IMG/VR virus record: IMGVR_UViG_3300031758_006619 | Span: 1-57,611 of that record | Length of the DNA stretch: 57,611 nt | Strand: one strand, 5' to 3' | Origin: a virus | Shown: piece by piece, positions 34,456-40,515 of the stretch | Layout: each line of letters starts with the position of its first letter | How positions within the stretch are numbered: the stretch's first letter is position 1 | The notes under the pieces: generated by a model | Seen by the model: the letters and a program-made list of their open reading frames with translations, nothing else | What the model was told of the DNA's origin: nothing | The model's database searches: none | Program-made: the position numbers and the translations under genes

Positions 34456-34573
34456 CGTAGTCTTCTTTGCCTACGCCACATTCTGGGCATTCAAAATCGT
34501 CTGGCAAATCTTCCCAACGACCTTCTAGTTCTTCATTGTGAACGTGGTCACATACTACACAAATTCGTGTCAT
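34439..34573 (-). CDS. Rubredoxin
   Basis: 44 residues. Two CxxC knuckles (CVVCDHVHNEE and DFECPECGVGKEDY) 30 residues apart with WEDLPDDFECP between them: the standard one-iron rubredoxin, without the usual N-terminal Tyr strand. Overlaps the rubrerythrin stop by 4 bases, so it is very probably its electron donor. Confidence 0.9.
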   Translation of the reverse strand: MTRICVVCDHVHNEELEGRWEDLPDDFECPECGVGKEDYVEFED

Positions 34574-35022
34574 TGTACGGTCTCCCAGACTTGTTGATAT
34601 GCTTCTGCATGACGTTGCTCGACACGCTTGAGTGCTGCAAAACGCTTTTCAGCTTTGGCCAATACTTTGGCAAATGCTTCAGCATGTTCACGTGACTCAG
34701 CAGTTTGATGACGCACCTCAATTAAGGCTGCTTCGTTGTTTTCTCGTTCTGCGGCTTCTTCCATGCGAGGATACATTTCAGTATACTCGTAGGTTTCGCC
34801 TTCAATGGCTTTTTCCAAGCATACTTTGGTTGAGGGTCGCCCAATAAGTAACTCAAGATGACCCCAAGCATGTTTTAGTTCCTGGTCGGCTGTATGCTCG
34901 AAGTGTTTTGCAACATCTTCGAATCCATCTTCACGTGCAATTTTAGCAAAGTAGCGATACTTAATATGAGCCATAGACTCACCTGCTAGTGCACTCTCTA
35001 AATTTTGTAATGTTAGTGACAT
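34570..35022 (-). CDS. Rubrerythrin-like diiron protein
   Basis: 150 residues, a four-helix bundle with duplicated ExxH-type ligands: LAGESMAHIKYRYFAKIA, ADQELKHAWGHLELL, EGETYEYTEMYP and RHQTAESREHAEAFAKVL. It lacks a fused rubredoxin domain, which is encoded separately just downstream. Rubrerythrins reduce hydrogen peroxide; here the module may protect phage replication in microaerobic cells. Confidence 0.9.
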   Translation of the reverse strand: MSLTLQNLESALAGESMAHIKYRYFAKIAREDGFEDVAKHFEHTADQELKHAWGHLELLIGRPSTKVCLEKAIEGETYEYTEMYPRMEEAAERENNEAALIEVRHQTAESREHAEAFAKVLAKAEKRFAALKRVEQRHAEAYQQVWETVQ

Positions 35023-35055
35023 AGTTATAAATAAAAAATCCCCGAAACAGTACTT

Positions 35056-35084
35056 ATTATACTAGATTCAGGGACATGGTTCAA
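35056..35084 (-). promoter_or_regulatory. Promoter of rubrerythrin operon
   Basis: Minus strand TTGAAC (35084-35079), 17 bp, TATAAT (35061-35056), just downstream of tRNA-Val. Confidence 0.85.
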
Positions 35085-35093
35085 GTGTAGATT

Positions 35094-35168
35094 TGGTACA
35101 TCCTGACAGTTTCGAACTGCCGACCCTCTCGGTGTAAACGAGACGCTCTACCACTGAGCTAAGGATGC
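35094..35168 (-). tRNA. tRNA-Val(TAC)
   Basis: Acceptor GCATCCT/AGGATGT, anticodon loop TTTACAC, T-loop TTCGAAA, encoded CCA. Confidence 0.95.
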
Positions 35169-35169
35169 A

Positions 35170-35243
35170 TGGAGCGGGGTACGAGGATCGAACTCGTCTC
35201 ACTAGCTTGGAAGGCTAGAGCACAGCCACTATACCAACCCCGC
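35170..35243 (-). tRNA. tRNA-Gly(TCC)
   Basis: Acceptor GCGGGGT/ACCCCGC, anticodon loop CTTCCAA, discriminator T, encoded CCA. One base from tRNA-Val. Confidence 0.96.
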
Positions 35244-35245
35244 GT

Positions 35246-35449
35246 TTAATTTAACATTTGTGGAACATACTCAGTTCCAGCGCCACGTGCGCCTGGTTTC
35301 CCTACCATGTCAGCATAGTCTGAAACCATGGTAACATACTGCATACCTTGCTTACGCAGAAGATCACAATAAATAAGTGCAGATTGTAGTTGTACGATCT
35401 CTGTTGAGCAAGCACTGCCCAAGTCGTTTGTCCAGTATATTTTATACAT
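35246..35449 (-). CDS. Small conserved phage protein
   Basis: 67 residues from the ATG at 35449 (MYKIYWTNDLGSACSTEI); longer starts fall in the tRNA. Pattern with YCDLLRKQGMQYVTMVSDY and GTEYVPQ. Packed between two tRNA-Gly genes. Function unknown. Confidence 0.65.
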   Translation of the reverse strand: MYKIYWTNDLGSACSTEIVQLQSALIYCDLLRKQGMQYVTMVSDYADMVGKPGARGAGTEYVPQMLN

Positions 35450-35458
35450 AATTGTTTG

Positions 35459-35533
35459 TGGAGCAGGATAGGAGGGTCGAACTCCTGACATTCTCGTTGG
35501 CAACGAGACATTCTACCACTGAATTAATCCTGC
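35459..35533 (-). tRNA. tRNA-Gly(GCC)
   Basis: Acceptor GCAGGAT/ATCCTGC, anticodon loop TTGCCAA, encoded CCA. Directly abuts the stop of the gene at 35534. Confidence 0.96.
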
Positions 35534-35842
35534 TTAAAAGGGTACATCGTCATCTAAGATACTGCGAATCATTTCACGTTCGCGCTTGACTAAGTCGTCT
35601 TCGAGCCAAGGTTTGATTTCTTCTTCGATGAATCGTTGCTGAGCCTTATACCCAGCGTGTTCTTGTATGGTTTCGGTAACAATCTTGGTAAACTTAAATA
35701 ATCCAGACTTTTCAGCCCAGATCAGGTATTCGTAGTGGTCTGGGATACAATCACATACTCGGCAACCTTGTAGTTTGCCTACCATAATTTTGTCTTGCAT
35801 GTCTAAGAGTGGAGACTTTAGTTTTGAGAATCCAATTGCCAT
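35534..35842 (-). CDS. ExoX C-terminal-like small protein
   Basis: 102 residues from the ATG at 35842. IMVGKLQGCRVCDCIPDHYE and YLIWAEKSGLFKFTK resemble the domain found at the C-terminus of exonuclease X and in small phage proteins (xGKYKGxxVxDVPxxYLxWL). Start overlaps the upstream stop (TAATG). Confidence 0.65.
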   Translation of the reverse strand: MAIGFSKLKSPLLDMQDKIMVGKLQGCRVCDCIPDHYEYLIWAEKSGLFKFTKIVTETIQEHAGYKAQQRFIEEEIKPWLEDDLVKREREMIRSILDDDVPF

Positions 35843-36000
35843 TACCAGTGTCTCCATACGCCTGCTACAATAAAGCAATTTGTGCCAATATAACTTAACA
35901 CAATTAGTGTTCTGATAATGGCTACCACATCAGCTTCGCAGTCAGTATTTCCAGCTTTGGCGCCTAGGGCATTTGCCCAAAGTCTCCAAAATTTTCTCAT
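35842..36000 (-). CDS. Small conserved membrane protein
   Basis: 52 residues. MRKFWRLWANALGAKAGNTD, then a transmembrane segment TLIVLSYIGTNCFIVAGV and a closing RHW. The RKFWRxWA...RHW frame recurs in T4-like and other phage genomes without known role. Coupled to neighbours by ATGA and TAATG overlaps. Confidence 0.8.
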   Translation of the reverse strand: MRKFWRLWANALGAKAGNTDCEADVVAIIRTLIVLSYIGTNCFIVAGVWRHW

Positions 36001-36155
36001 GCTTGTTGCTCTGCTTCTAGCTGTTCAAGCCTATCGGCTGCTTCTTCTAGCAAGTCTGCTATACGGTCTGGTTTGCCCTCTTGCACCGATTTTCTGGTAG
36101 CAATCTGACGACGTATTTCAGCACGTTTTCGTAGTCTGTAGATTAGTGTTTCCAT
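35997..36155 (-). CDS. Small helical protein after element E1
   Basis: 52 residues from the ATG at 36155 (METLIYRLRKRAEIRRQIAT), basic then acidic helix (LLEEAADRLEQLEAEQQA). The ribosome site ggag is the continuation of the E1 stem, so stem folding could affect translation. Confidence 0.6.
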   Translation of the reverse strand: METLIYRLRKRAEIRRQIATRKSVQEGKPDRIADLLEEAADRLEQLEAEQQA

Positions 36156-36162
36156 AATTACT

Positions 36163-36265
36163 CCATATATAACCACACTAGGTGTCAAGGCTTCTCACTA
36201 CGCCTGTTCGCGACTAGTACACTAGACACCACCGTGGAGTTAAGGCTTAGTGTGGTTATATATGG
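36163..36265 (-). repeat. Long-stem element E1
   Basis: Perfect 18 bp inverted repeat (CCATATATAACCACACTA at one end, its complement at the other; 36163-36180 and 36248-36265) enclosing 67 bases with inner hairpins GGTGTC/GACACC and CGC/GCG. The minus-strand 5' arm begins with the encoded CCA of tRNA-Ser(TGA). Confidence 0.85.
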
Positions 36266-36354
36266 CGGGTAGCAGAGGAGTCGAACCCCATCCCGTTTCC
36301 GAGAACCCAGTTTTCAAGGCTGGTCGCAGGACCAACCCCGCTGCATTACTACCC
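36263..36354 (-). tRNA. tRNA-Ser(TGA)
   Basis: Acceptor GGGTAGT/GCTACCC, anticodon loop CTTGAAA, long variable arm (class II), discriminator G, encoded CCA that is also the end of element E1. Confidence 0.95.
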
Positions 36355-36360
36355 ACTATT

Positions 36361-36945
36361 TTATTCTTGTTTTGCTTCTGATTCACGCTTGGCTTGCATA
36401 GCTTGCAGCCGCTTGACCACTTCGTCCGAACCCATCCAAATGTCTTTGTTGTGCAACATACTGGAGATTTCTTCGCGGGTTAAAAAGTCTTGGTATACTT
36501 CAGTCATGAAGTTTTCTGACCAAGTACGTTCAAACTGTAGCTGATCGTACATTTCGCCGCCTTTGCCAAATGTTCCAGCCGAATAGTTGTGAAACATAAA
36601 CAAGCTGTGTGGCGTGACTTCTTGCGAATGACCGTGTAGGAAGATCATGGTGGCTGCACTCATGCAAGCACCTTCTACACTGCACACAACAGTAGCATCT
36701 GTGTCCGACATTACTCGTAAGAACTGTAGTGTGGTAAAAAGATCACCACCAGGACTATTGATATAAATGCGAATTGTGTCGGCGGCCGATGCGTTACGAA
36801 TAATGTCAAACCACTCAATGTATTCCTCGGAATCTTGAATTGGTCCTGACAAATAAAACTCATGAACGTGTGCGACTGGCTTTGTGAAATTGGTTGAAAA
36901 CTTGTTGGATTCAAACAATTTAGGGTCGAGAATATTAGACTTCAT
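36361..36945 (-). CDS. clpP: ClpP-like serine protease (family S14)
   Basis: 194 residues. IYINSPGGDLFTTLQFLRVM, the catalytic Ser region VEGACMSAATMIFLHG and the catalytic His region HSLFMFHNYSAGTFGKG are ClpP/SppA-like; a C-terminal helix DIWMGSDEVVKRL follows. It is shorter at the N-terminus than host ClpP, and the axial loop needed to bind ClpX is not obvious. Phage ClpP-like enzymes are often prohead proteases, but this gene lies in the tRNA/tmRNA cluster away from head genes, next to the tmRNA whose tag targets proteins to ClpXP-type proteases. Confidence 0.88.
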   Translation of the reverse strand: MKSNILDPKLFESNKFSTNFTKPVAHVHEFYLSGPIQDSEEYIEWFDIIRNASAADTIRIYINSPGGDLFTTLQFLRVMSDTDATVVCSVEGACMSAATMIFLHGHSQEVTPHSLFMFHNYSAGTFGKGGEMYDQLQFERTWSENFMTEVYQDFLTREEISSMLHNKDIWMGSDEVVKRLQAMQAKRESEAKQE

Positions 36946-36955
36946 AAGTTCCTTT

Positions 36956-37039
36956 ACTATATTTAAGTACTCTAGCTAGCCAAGGAGCCCTTGCTGTTAG
37001 GCAAGGTGGGGTTTTAACCCAAAAGTACTTAAATATAGT
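36956..37039 (-). repeat. Long-stem element E2
   Basis: Perfect 16 bp arms (ACTATATTTAAGTACT; 36956-36971 and 37024-37039) around 52 bases holding hairpins CCTTGC/GCAAGG and GGGTT/AACCC. On the minus strand it joins the 3' hairpin of the tmRNA coding piece to the ribosome site of the clpP-like gene. Confidence 0.85.
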
Positions 37040-37227
37040 GCCAGTATTCTGTTACGAGGAACTGGCCAAACCCTAAGCAGCAATTAAGCTGCTAAAGCGT
37101 AAACTTGATCGTTTGCGTTTATTTTTGTTTTGCTTCTGCAAATGGGAACAACCCCAATCTTAAGGCTTCTGCTTTACCTAGTTGTCTACGTCTCTACTCT
37201 TAGCCCAATCGATCCTGTGTCAGGCCC
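37040..37227 (-). ncRNA. ssrA: tmRNA coding piece (permuted, two-piece)
   Basis: The minus strand encodes the resume codon and tag GCA AAC GAT CAA GTT TAC (37116 downwards), then GCT TTA GCA GCT TAA: peptide ANDQVYALAA plus stop (37084-37116), preceded by the usual AATAAAC determinant. The 5' end GGGCCTGACACAGGATCGAT (37227 downwards) aligns with the 5' tRNA-like end of one-piece tmRNAs. GGGCCTG pairs with CAGGTCC of the acceptor piece encoded upstream, so the gene is circularly permuted. The 3' end is set at a hairpin GCCAGT/ACTGGC (37040-37066). Confidence 0.92.
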
Positions 37228-37312
37228 ATCAAAAGAAAACTGAATTCAGGCTCTATGTCCTGACCATATGCTTACGCCGTGATGCACGTTGTACACCGTG
37301 TCAATTTTCTTT
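37228..37312 (-). ncRNA. Intervening segment of pre-tmRNA
   Basis: 85 bases between acceptor CCA and the coding-piece 5' end. CAAAAGAAAA(C)TGA (37230-37243) pairs with 37301-37314 for 14 bp with one mismatch, extending the acceptor helix; the loop would be removed on maturation, as in other permuted tmRNAs. Confidence 0.8.
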
Positions 37313-37371
37313 TGGTGGACCTGGCGGGCACTGCCCCCGCGTGTCGAACTCTTTTGGGTCGGCTTCATACA
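37313..37371 (-). ncRNA. ssrA: tmRNA acceptor piece
   Basis: Minus-strand 3' end GGTCCACCA with CCA encoded (37313-37315). T-stem GCGGG/CCCGC is exactly where expected, but the loop is GGCAGTG instead of TTCGAxx. Upstream GACCCAA can pair with TTGGG of the coding piece as the extended arm. The 5' limit is uncertain; E3 begins at 37372. Confidence 0.88.
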
Positions 37372-37465
37372 ACCATATTTAAGTACTCTAGTTTGGATTC
37401 AAACCTTGTTCTAGTCTTGTCGATCTGCGCTTCTCACAGTGCTGACCAGAGTACATAAATATGGT
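37372..37465 (-). repeat. Long-stem element E3
   Basis: 18 bp arms with one mismatch (ACCATATTTAAGTACTCT at 37372-37389; partner 37448-37465). It links the CCA of tRNA-Thr to the tmRNA acceptor piece. Inside is a hairpin GTTTG/CAAAC. Confidence 0.85.
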
Positions 37466-37535
37466 GCCCCATGACAGAATCGAACTGCCGTAACCTGATT
37501 ACAAAACAGGTGTAATACCATTATACTAATAGGGC
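37462..37535 (-). tRNA. tRNA-Thr(TGT)
   Basis: Acceptor GCCCTAT/ATGGGGC, anticodon loop TTTGTAA-type with TGT, T-loop TTCGATT, encoded ACCA shared with E3. Confidence 0.94.
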
Positions 37536-37610
37536 TGGAATAGGTGACAGGATTCGAACCTGCATTGAACGGATTTGCAATCCGACGCGTAGCCGTTCCG
37601 CCACACCTAT
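37536..37610 (-). tRNA. tRNA-Cys(GCA)
   Basis: Acceptor ATAGGTG/CACCTAT, anticodon loop TTGCAAA, discriminator T as usual for Cys, encoded CCA. No spacer to tRNA-Thr. Confidence 0.95.
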
Positions 37611-37611
37611 A

Positions 37612-37815
37612 TTAAATTTGACGAGCGCGAACACACTGTTCAAACTGATTAAACGTGCGCTCAAACTTCAGCTGATACATTTGCTTTAGTCCAATCAGGT
37701 AATTCATACGCTGATCTTCGTCCATATTGTCGTGCATATCCAAATACAACTGAATGTCATCACAAACATTCCAGCATTGCATAATACCTTGTTCTAAGTC
37801 AAAACGATCAGTCAT
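37612..37815 (-). CDS. Small acidic phage protein
   Basis: 67 residues (MTDRFDLEQGIMQCWNVCDD start; DEDQRMNYLIGLKQMYQLKF later). A two-helix protein pattern shared with unnamed T4-type phage proteins. It ends one base before tRNA-Cys and follows the RNase H-like gene by one base. Confidence 0.7.
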   Translation of the reverse strand: MTDRFDLEQGIMQCWNVCDDIQLYLDMHDNMDEDQRMNYLIGLKQMYQLKFERTFNQFEQCVRARQI

Positions 37816-37816
37816 G

Positions 37817-38287
37817 TTAGTTTGCCAATATAAATTTTAAACGGTCAGCAGCATAGCTTGCTGCAAAAGCTCGGGGCTTTACTTGAGCGTCAATGTTACA
37901 AGTACCTTTGATATATCCAACTGCTTGCTGTACAACAGCAGAACTCTTGTATCGCTCGTTGGGATTAATGTCTAGGTGTACTTCTACATGACGATCTTGT
38001 AAGACCTCTGATAGTTCATGAAATAGGTCGCTTACTTTGTAAACTTCATTCATTAATCGCATACTGGGCTTGTTTGCTTTTTGATCCCAGTCACGTTCAC
38101 GAGTTACACTTCCAAAGATTTTACACCCATGACAACCATCAATATGCACAACAACTGCCAGGGTATAGTCAGCGTGCCATACGCCGTTAACTTTAACGCG
38201 TTCTGAATCTGCACCTAAGTAAACTCGGGTTTCAGGACTCTGTGCTGCAATAAAGTCTCGGACTTCTTGGATGTTGAATTCGTACAT
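37817..38287 (-). CDS. RNase H-like protein, YkuK/DUF458 type
   Basis: 156 residues from the ATG at 38287. VYLGADSERVKVNGVWHADY gives the first acidic strand of an RNase H fold, HVEVHLDINPNERYKSSAVV the second, and the conserved C-terminal KPRAFAASYAADRLKF completes the DUF458 pattern. Likely a nuclease or nuclease-related protein; exact substrate unknown. Confidence 0.75.
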   Translation of the reverse strand: MYEFNIQEVRDFIAAQSPETRVYLGADSERVKVNGVWHADYTLAVVVHIDGCHGCKIFGSVTRERDWDQKANKPSMRLMNEVYKVSDLFHELSEVLQDRHVEVHLDINPNERYKSSAVVQQAVGYIKGTCNIDAQVKPRAFAASYAADRLKFILAN

Positions 38288-38300
38288 AGTATGTGTTAAG

Positions 38301-38377
38301 TGGAGGGTCTGGAGAAAGTCGAATTCCCAACCTCTTGGTTCGTAGCCAAGTGCTCTGATCCATTGAGCTACAGACCC
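38301..38377 (-). tRNA. tRNA-Arg(ACG)
   Basis: Acceptor GGGTCTG/CAGACCC, anticodon loop CTACGAA, T-loop TTCGACT, encoded CCA. Confidence 0.95.
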
Positions 38378-38380
38378 TTG

Positions 38381-38454
38381 TGGCAGAGGATAGAAGAATC
38401 GAACTTCTGACAACGGAATCAAAATCCGTGGTTATACCATTTAACTAATCCCCA
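38381..38454 (-). tRNA. tRNA-Gln(TTG)
   Basis: Begins T1 as typical Gln tRNAs, anticodon TTG, T-loop TTCGATT, discriminator G, encoded CCA. The first acceptor pair is T-T. Confidence 0.92.
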
Positions 38455-38462
38455 ACAAAATA

Positions 38463-38537
38463 TGGCTCCAAAGGCAGGGATCGAACCTACGACCAATTGA
38501 TTAACAGTCAACTGCACTACCGCTGTGCTACTTTGGA
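38463..38537 (-). tRNA. tRNA-Asn(GTT)
   Basis: Acceptor TCCAAAG/CTTTGGA, anticodon loop CTGTTAA, T-loop TTCGATC, discriminator G, encoded CCA. Its 5' end abuts element E4. Confidence 0.95.
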
Positions 38538-38638
38538 ATATTTAATTCTAGTGCCTGGTCGCAATCTCCAGGTAGCTTCAGCAATGGAAGGAACATTGCC
38601 TACACACTATAGCCAGTGAATTCACTAGAATTAAATAT
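38538..38638 (-). repeat. Long-stem element E4
   Basis: Perfect 16 bp arms (ATATTTAATTCTAGTG; 38538-38553 and 38623-38638). The 69-base interior folds as a three-way junction: GCAATG/CATTGC inside GTAG/CTAC, and CCTGG/CCAGG. Confidence 0.85.
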
Positions 38639-38728
38639 GCTGCTTACGATATACAGCGTGGCACTATCGTGGCCACCGATTGGATTACGGACGCTCTAAC
38701 CGGAACGGCACGGACCTAAGGCAGGTTT
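38639..38728 (-). other. Unassigned RNA-like spacer (X)
   Basis: 90 bases between tRNA-Asp and E4 with no reading frame. Hairpins GTGGC/GCCAC and GCTG/CAGC and a D-arm-like GGTTAGAGC are visible, but no complete tRNA can be drawn. It may be a decayed tRNA or a separate small RNA. Confidence 0.4.
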
Positions 38729-38803
38729 TGGCGGTCTTAAGGGGTAACGATCCCCTTCTACAGCAGTGACAGTGCTGTGTGCGTCCATGAACACTTTAAG
38801 ACC
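38729..38803 (-). tRNA. tRNA-Asp(GTC) with unusual T-loop
   Basis: Acceptor GGTCTTA/TAAGACC, D-arm GTGT/GCAC, anticodon arm CAGCA/TGCTG with loop CTGTCAC, T-stem AGGGG/CCCCT with loop ATCGTTA rather than TTCGAxx, discriminator G as expected for Asp, encoded CCA. Confidence 0.9.
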
Positions 38804-38807
38804 AGAT

Positions 38808-38891
38808 TGGTACGACTGAAGGGACTTGAACCCTTAATCCTTGCGGCGATTGATTTTAAGTCAATTGTGTATTCCATTCCACCACAGTCGC
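38808..38891 (-). tRNA. tRNA-Leu(TAA)
   Basis: Acceptor GCGACTG/CAGTCGT, anticodon loop CTTAAAA, class II variable arm, T-loop TTCAAGT, encoded ACCA. Confidence 0.94.
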
Positions 38892-38896
38892 GTTAT

Positions 38897-38983
38897 TGGT
38901 GGTTGCTCTCCGACTCGAACAGAGAAGGCCAGCGGCAAGAGATTTACAGTCTCCCCCCGATACCATTACGGGACTAAGCAACC
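38897..38983 (-). tRNA. tRNA-Tyr(GTA)
   Basis: Acceptor GGTTGCT/AGCAACC, anticodon loop CTGTAAA, long variable arm, T-loop TTCGAGT, encoded ACCA. Confidence 0.95.
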
Positions 38984-39034
38984 GAAAGAATAATAATTAT
39001 ACCGCGTTTAACAAGAAAAGGCAAATCTAAATTT

Positions 39035-39108
39035 TGGCATCCCCCAAGAGACTCGAACTCTTACTAACGGTTTTGGAGACCGCCGTGCTGCCATTACACC
39101 AGGGAGAA
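39035..39108 (-). tRNA. tRNA-Trp(CCA)
   Basis: D-arm GTGT/GCAC, anticodon loop CTCCAAA, T-arm AAGAG/CTCTT with TTCGAGT, discriminator G, encoded CCA. First acceptor pair is T-T. Confidence 0.92.
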
Positions 39109-39116
39109 ACAATGTT

Positions 39117-39191
39117 TGGTGGTTTTGAGTAGATTCGAACTACTGACCTAATCCGTATGAAGGATGTGCACTACCGCTGTGCTACAAAACC
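39117..39191 (-). tRNA. tRNA-Met(CAT) or tRNA-Ile2
   Basis: Acceptor GGTTTTG/CAAAACC, anticodon loop TTCATAC, T-loop TTCGAAT, encoded ACCA. Identity (Met or lysidine Ile) not decidable from the sequence. Confidence 0.93.
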
Positions 39192-39443
39192 AAAAGCCAG
39201 AGACACGCTCTGGCTGAGTTATAAGTGCCGGTTACATTCTCCGGCGACACATTTCGTTGTGCCTGAAGACATTGACGCTGTTTAAGTTCCTTAAAGGGGC
39301 ATAGTCTGTAGCCTTGAGTAAACAGATACACAGTTATTTTTGTGTCAGGATAACTTTAACCCCGTGAGAGCAGCCCATCTTGTTTTCGCTTCAGCGGACG
39401 CAGGACAGTGGTATTAGCACTGATTTGTTTACAAGCCTGCAAT
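39192..39443 (-). ncRNA. Structured RNA between tRNA-fMet and tRNA-Met
   Basis: 252 bases without a reading frame. Minus-strand stems: GCAGG/CCTGC enclosing CAGTG/CACTG; AGTTAT/ATAACT; GTTTA/TTAAAC; GGCACA/TGTGTC; GCCGG/CCGGC-type; and a terminal AGCCAGAG/CTCTGGCT hairpin followed by TTTT next to tRNA-Met. No known family matched by eye. Confidence 0.55.
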
Positions 39444-39514
39444 TGGTTGCGGGGGAAGGATTCGAACCTTCTAGGCGGAGCTTATGAGACTTGCCTCTAC
39501 CCTGACTCCCCGCG
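39444..39514 (-). tRNA. Initiator tRNA-fMet(CAT)
   Basis: CGCGGGG/CCCCGCA acceptor with the unpaired C1-A72 that marks bacterial initiators, anticodon loop CTCATAA, T-loop TTCGAAT, encoded ACCA. At 71 bases it is short and the anticodon stem is weak, lacking the three G-C pairs typical of initiators. Confidence 0.82.
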
Positions 39515-39519
39515 ATTTT

Positions 39520-39702
39520 TTACACCATTGTGTGGTGGCTGTTAGCATCACGAACTTTAACATAATGTTCGTATTGCTCAATCCAGTAGTTTAGCTCTTT
39601 GCTATTCTGTGGATTTTTGTCAGCCAAGTACTGTTCTAATGGTTCGTGTTCTGGACTAAAAACTGATTTAAGCACTCGTAGTGCATAGTCTAGGCCGTTC
39701 AT
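39520..39702 (-). CDS. Small acidic protein
   Basis: 60 residues (MNGLDYALRVLKSVFSPEHE start, ELNYWIEQYEHYVKVRDAN). Helical. Its ATG overlaps the stop of the phasin-like gene by 4 bases, so the two form a pair. Function unknown. Confidence 0.65.
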   Translation of the reverse strand: MNGLDYALRVLKSVFSPEHEPLEQYLADKNPQNSKELNYWIEQYEHYVKVRDANSHHTMV

Positions 39703-39932
39703 TTTTGGTTAACGAACTCATAGAACTGCTTGCTTTTAGCAACCATGTCATTAAAGTCAAATGGCTTTGGCATGAACTTGGCAAGTTGTTCTTGACCCAT
39801 TAGGGCTTTGTCTTTGGTATTATCAAAGATTTCTTGTGCAAACTCTACTGAGGCTGCGTATTCTGCTTGCATTAGTTCAGCAGTCATCTTGAGAATTTCA
39901 AGACGAATTTCAAAAGGAGATTTATTACTCAT
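39699..39932 (-). CDS. Phasin-like helical protein
   Basis: 77 residues from the ATG at 39932. FEIRLEILKMTAELMQAEYA and EFAQEIFDNTKDKAL give an amphipathic helical protein like phage phasin-like small proteins. A ribosome site (aggaac) precedes the ATG. Role unknown. Confidence 0.6.
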   Translation of the reverse strand: MSNKSPFEIRLEILKMTAELMQAEYAASVEFAQEIFDNTKDKALMGQEQLAKFMPKPFDFNDMVAKSKQFYEFVNQK

Positions 39933-40001
39933 GGTAGTTCCTGTGTGTTGTGTAAAGTGTAGGCTTTGCACCTACTTGCGGCATCTAGGCCGTGTGAAAT
40001 A

Positions 40002-40076
40002 TGGTACTGAGGGAGGATACCGAGACCTCGACCCCTCGCTTATCAAGCGAGTGCTCTGCCGCTGAGCTACCCCAGT
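40002..40076 (-). tRNA. tRNA-Ile(GAT)
   Basis: Acceptor ACTGGGG/CCTCAGT, anticodon arm CTCGC/GCGAG with loop TTGATAA, encoded ACCA. The T-arm (GAGG...CCTC) has a noncanonical loop (TCTCGGT-like). Confidence 0.88.
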
Positions 40077-40081
40077 GTATT

Positions 40082-40156
40082 TGGTACTCCCGAACGGTTT
40101 CGATCCGTCTTTTCCGCCTTGAAAGGGCAGCGTCCTAGCCAGTAGACGACGGGAGC
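40082..40156 (-). tRNA. tRNA-Glu(TTC)
   Basis: Acceptor GCTCCCG/CGGGAGT, anticodon loop CTTTCAA, T-loop ATCGAAA, encoded ACCA. Confidence 0.94.
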
Positions 40157-40175
40157 ATTGTTTGTTTAAAATATA

Positions 40176-40204
40176 ATTATACAGCCAATGGGCTGAACAA
40201 TCAA
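40176..40204 (-). promoter_or_regulatory. Internal tRNA-cluster promoter
   Basis: Minus strand TTGATT (40204-40199), 17 bp, TATAAT (40181-40176), upstream of tRNA-Glu. Confidence 0.75.
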
Positions 40205-40218
40205 GATAAGAATTCGAG

Positions 40219-40294
40219 TGGTGCAACCCACAGGAATCGAACCTGTTTCAATGGCTCTTCAGACCACCGCTATGACCACATCAGCTAGAGTTGC
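40219..40294 (-). tRNA. tRNA-Phe(GAA)
   Basis: Acceptor GCAACTC/GGGTTGC, anticodon loop CTGAAGA, T-loop TTCGATT, encoded ACCA. Overlaps the stop of the gene at 40281. Confidence 0.93.
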
Positions 40295-40502
40295 AATCGC
40301 AATCTTTTGGGCAGACAGTAGAGTTTCGATCTCTTTCTACGACTTTCACAGAGTCGGGTGCTCCCATTACACTACCTGCTGCATTTTTGGGTTTTGCATG
40401 AATAGCTGCTTCGGCAGCCTTACACGCGGTTAGGGTATCAAACTGGCAACGGCCTCGTTCGCCGTATTTGTACTTACCATTGTTGCACTTTATACAGGGC
40501 AT
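40281..40502 (-). CDS. Small Cys-rich conserved phage protein
   Basis: 73 residues. Starts MPCIKCNNGKYKYGERGRCQ, a pattern of conserved small phage proteins with a Cys-containing beta-hairpin, and ends with a Cys cluster (CPKDCDCNSS). Its last 14 bases overlap tRNA-Phe. Could bind zinc. Confidence 0.75.
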   Translation of the reverse strand: MPCIKCNNGKYKYGERGRCQFDTLTACKAAEAAIHAKPKNAAGSVMGAPDSVKVVERDRNSTVCPKDCDCNSS

Positions 40503-40515
40503 ATATTCCTTTGTT

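Noticed and set aside
38639-38728. Missing tRNA-His in spacer X
   Set aside because: No GTG anticodon loop and no acceptor pairing; kept only as an unassigned RNA-like spacer.
38777-38977. 66-codon + strand frame across tRNA-Leu/Tyr
   Set aside because: Antisense to two clear tRNA genes.
39192-39443. Group I intron or RNase P RNA
   Set aside because: A GACTA-like box is present but no matching partner; no RNase P conserved regions seen.
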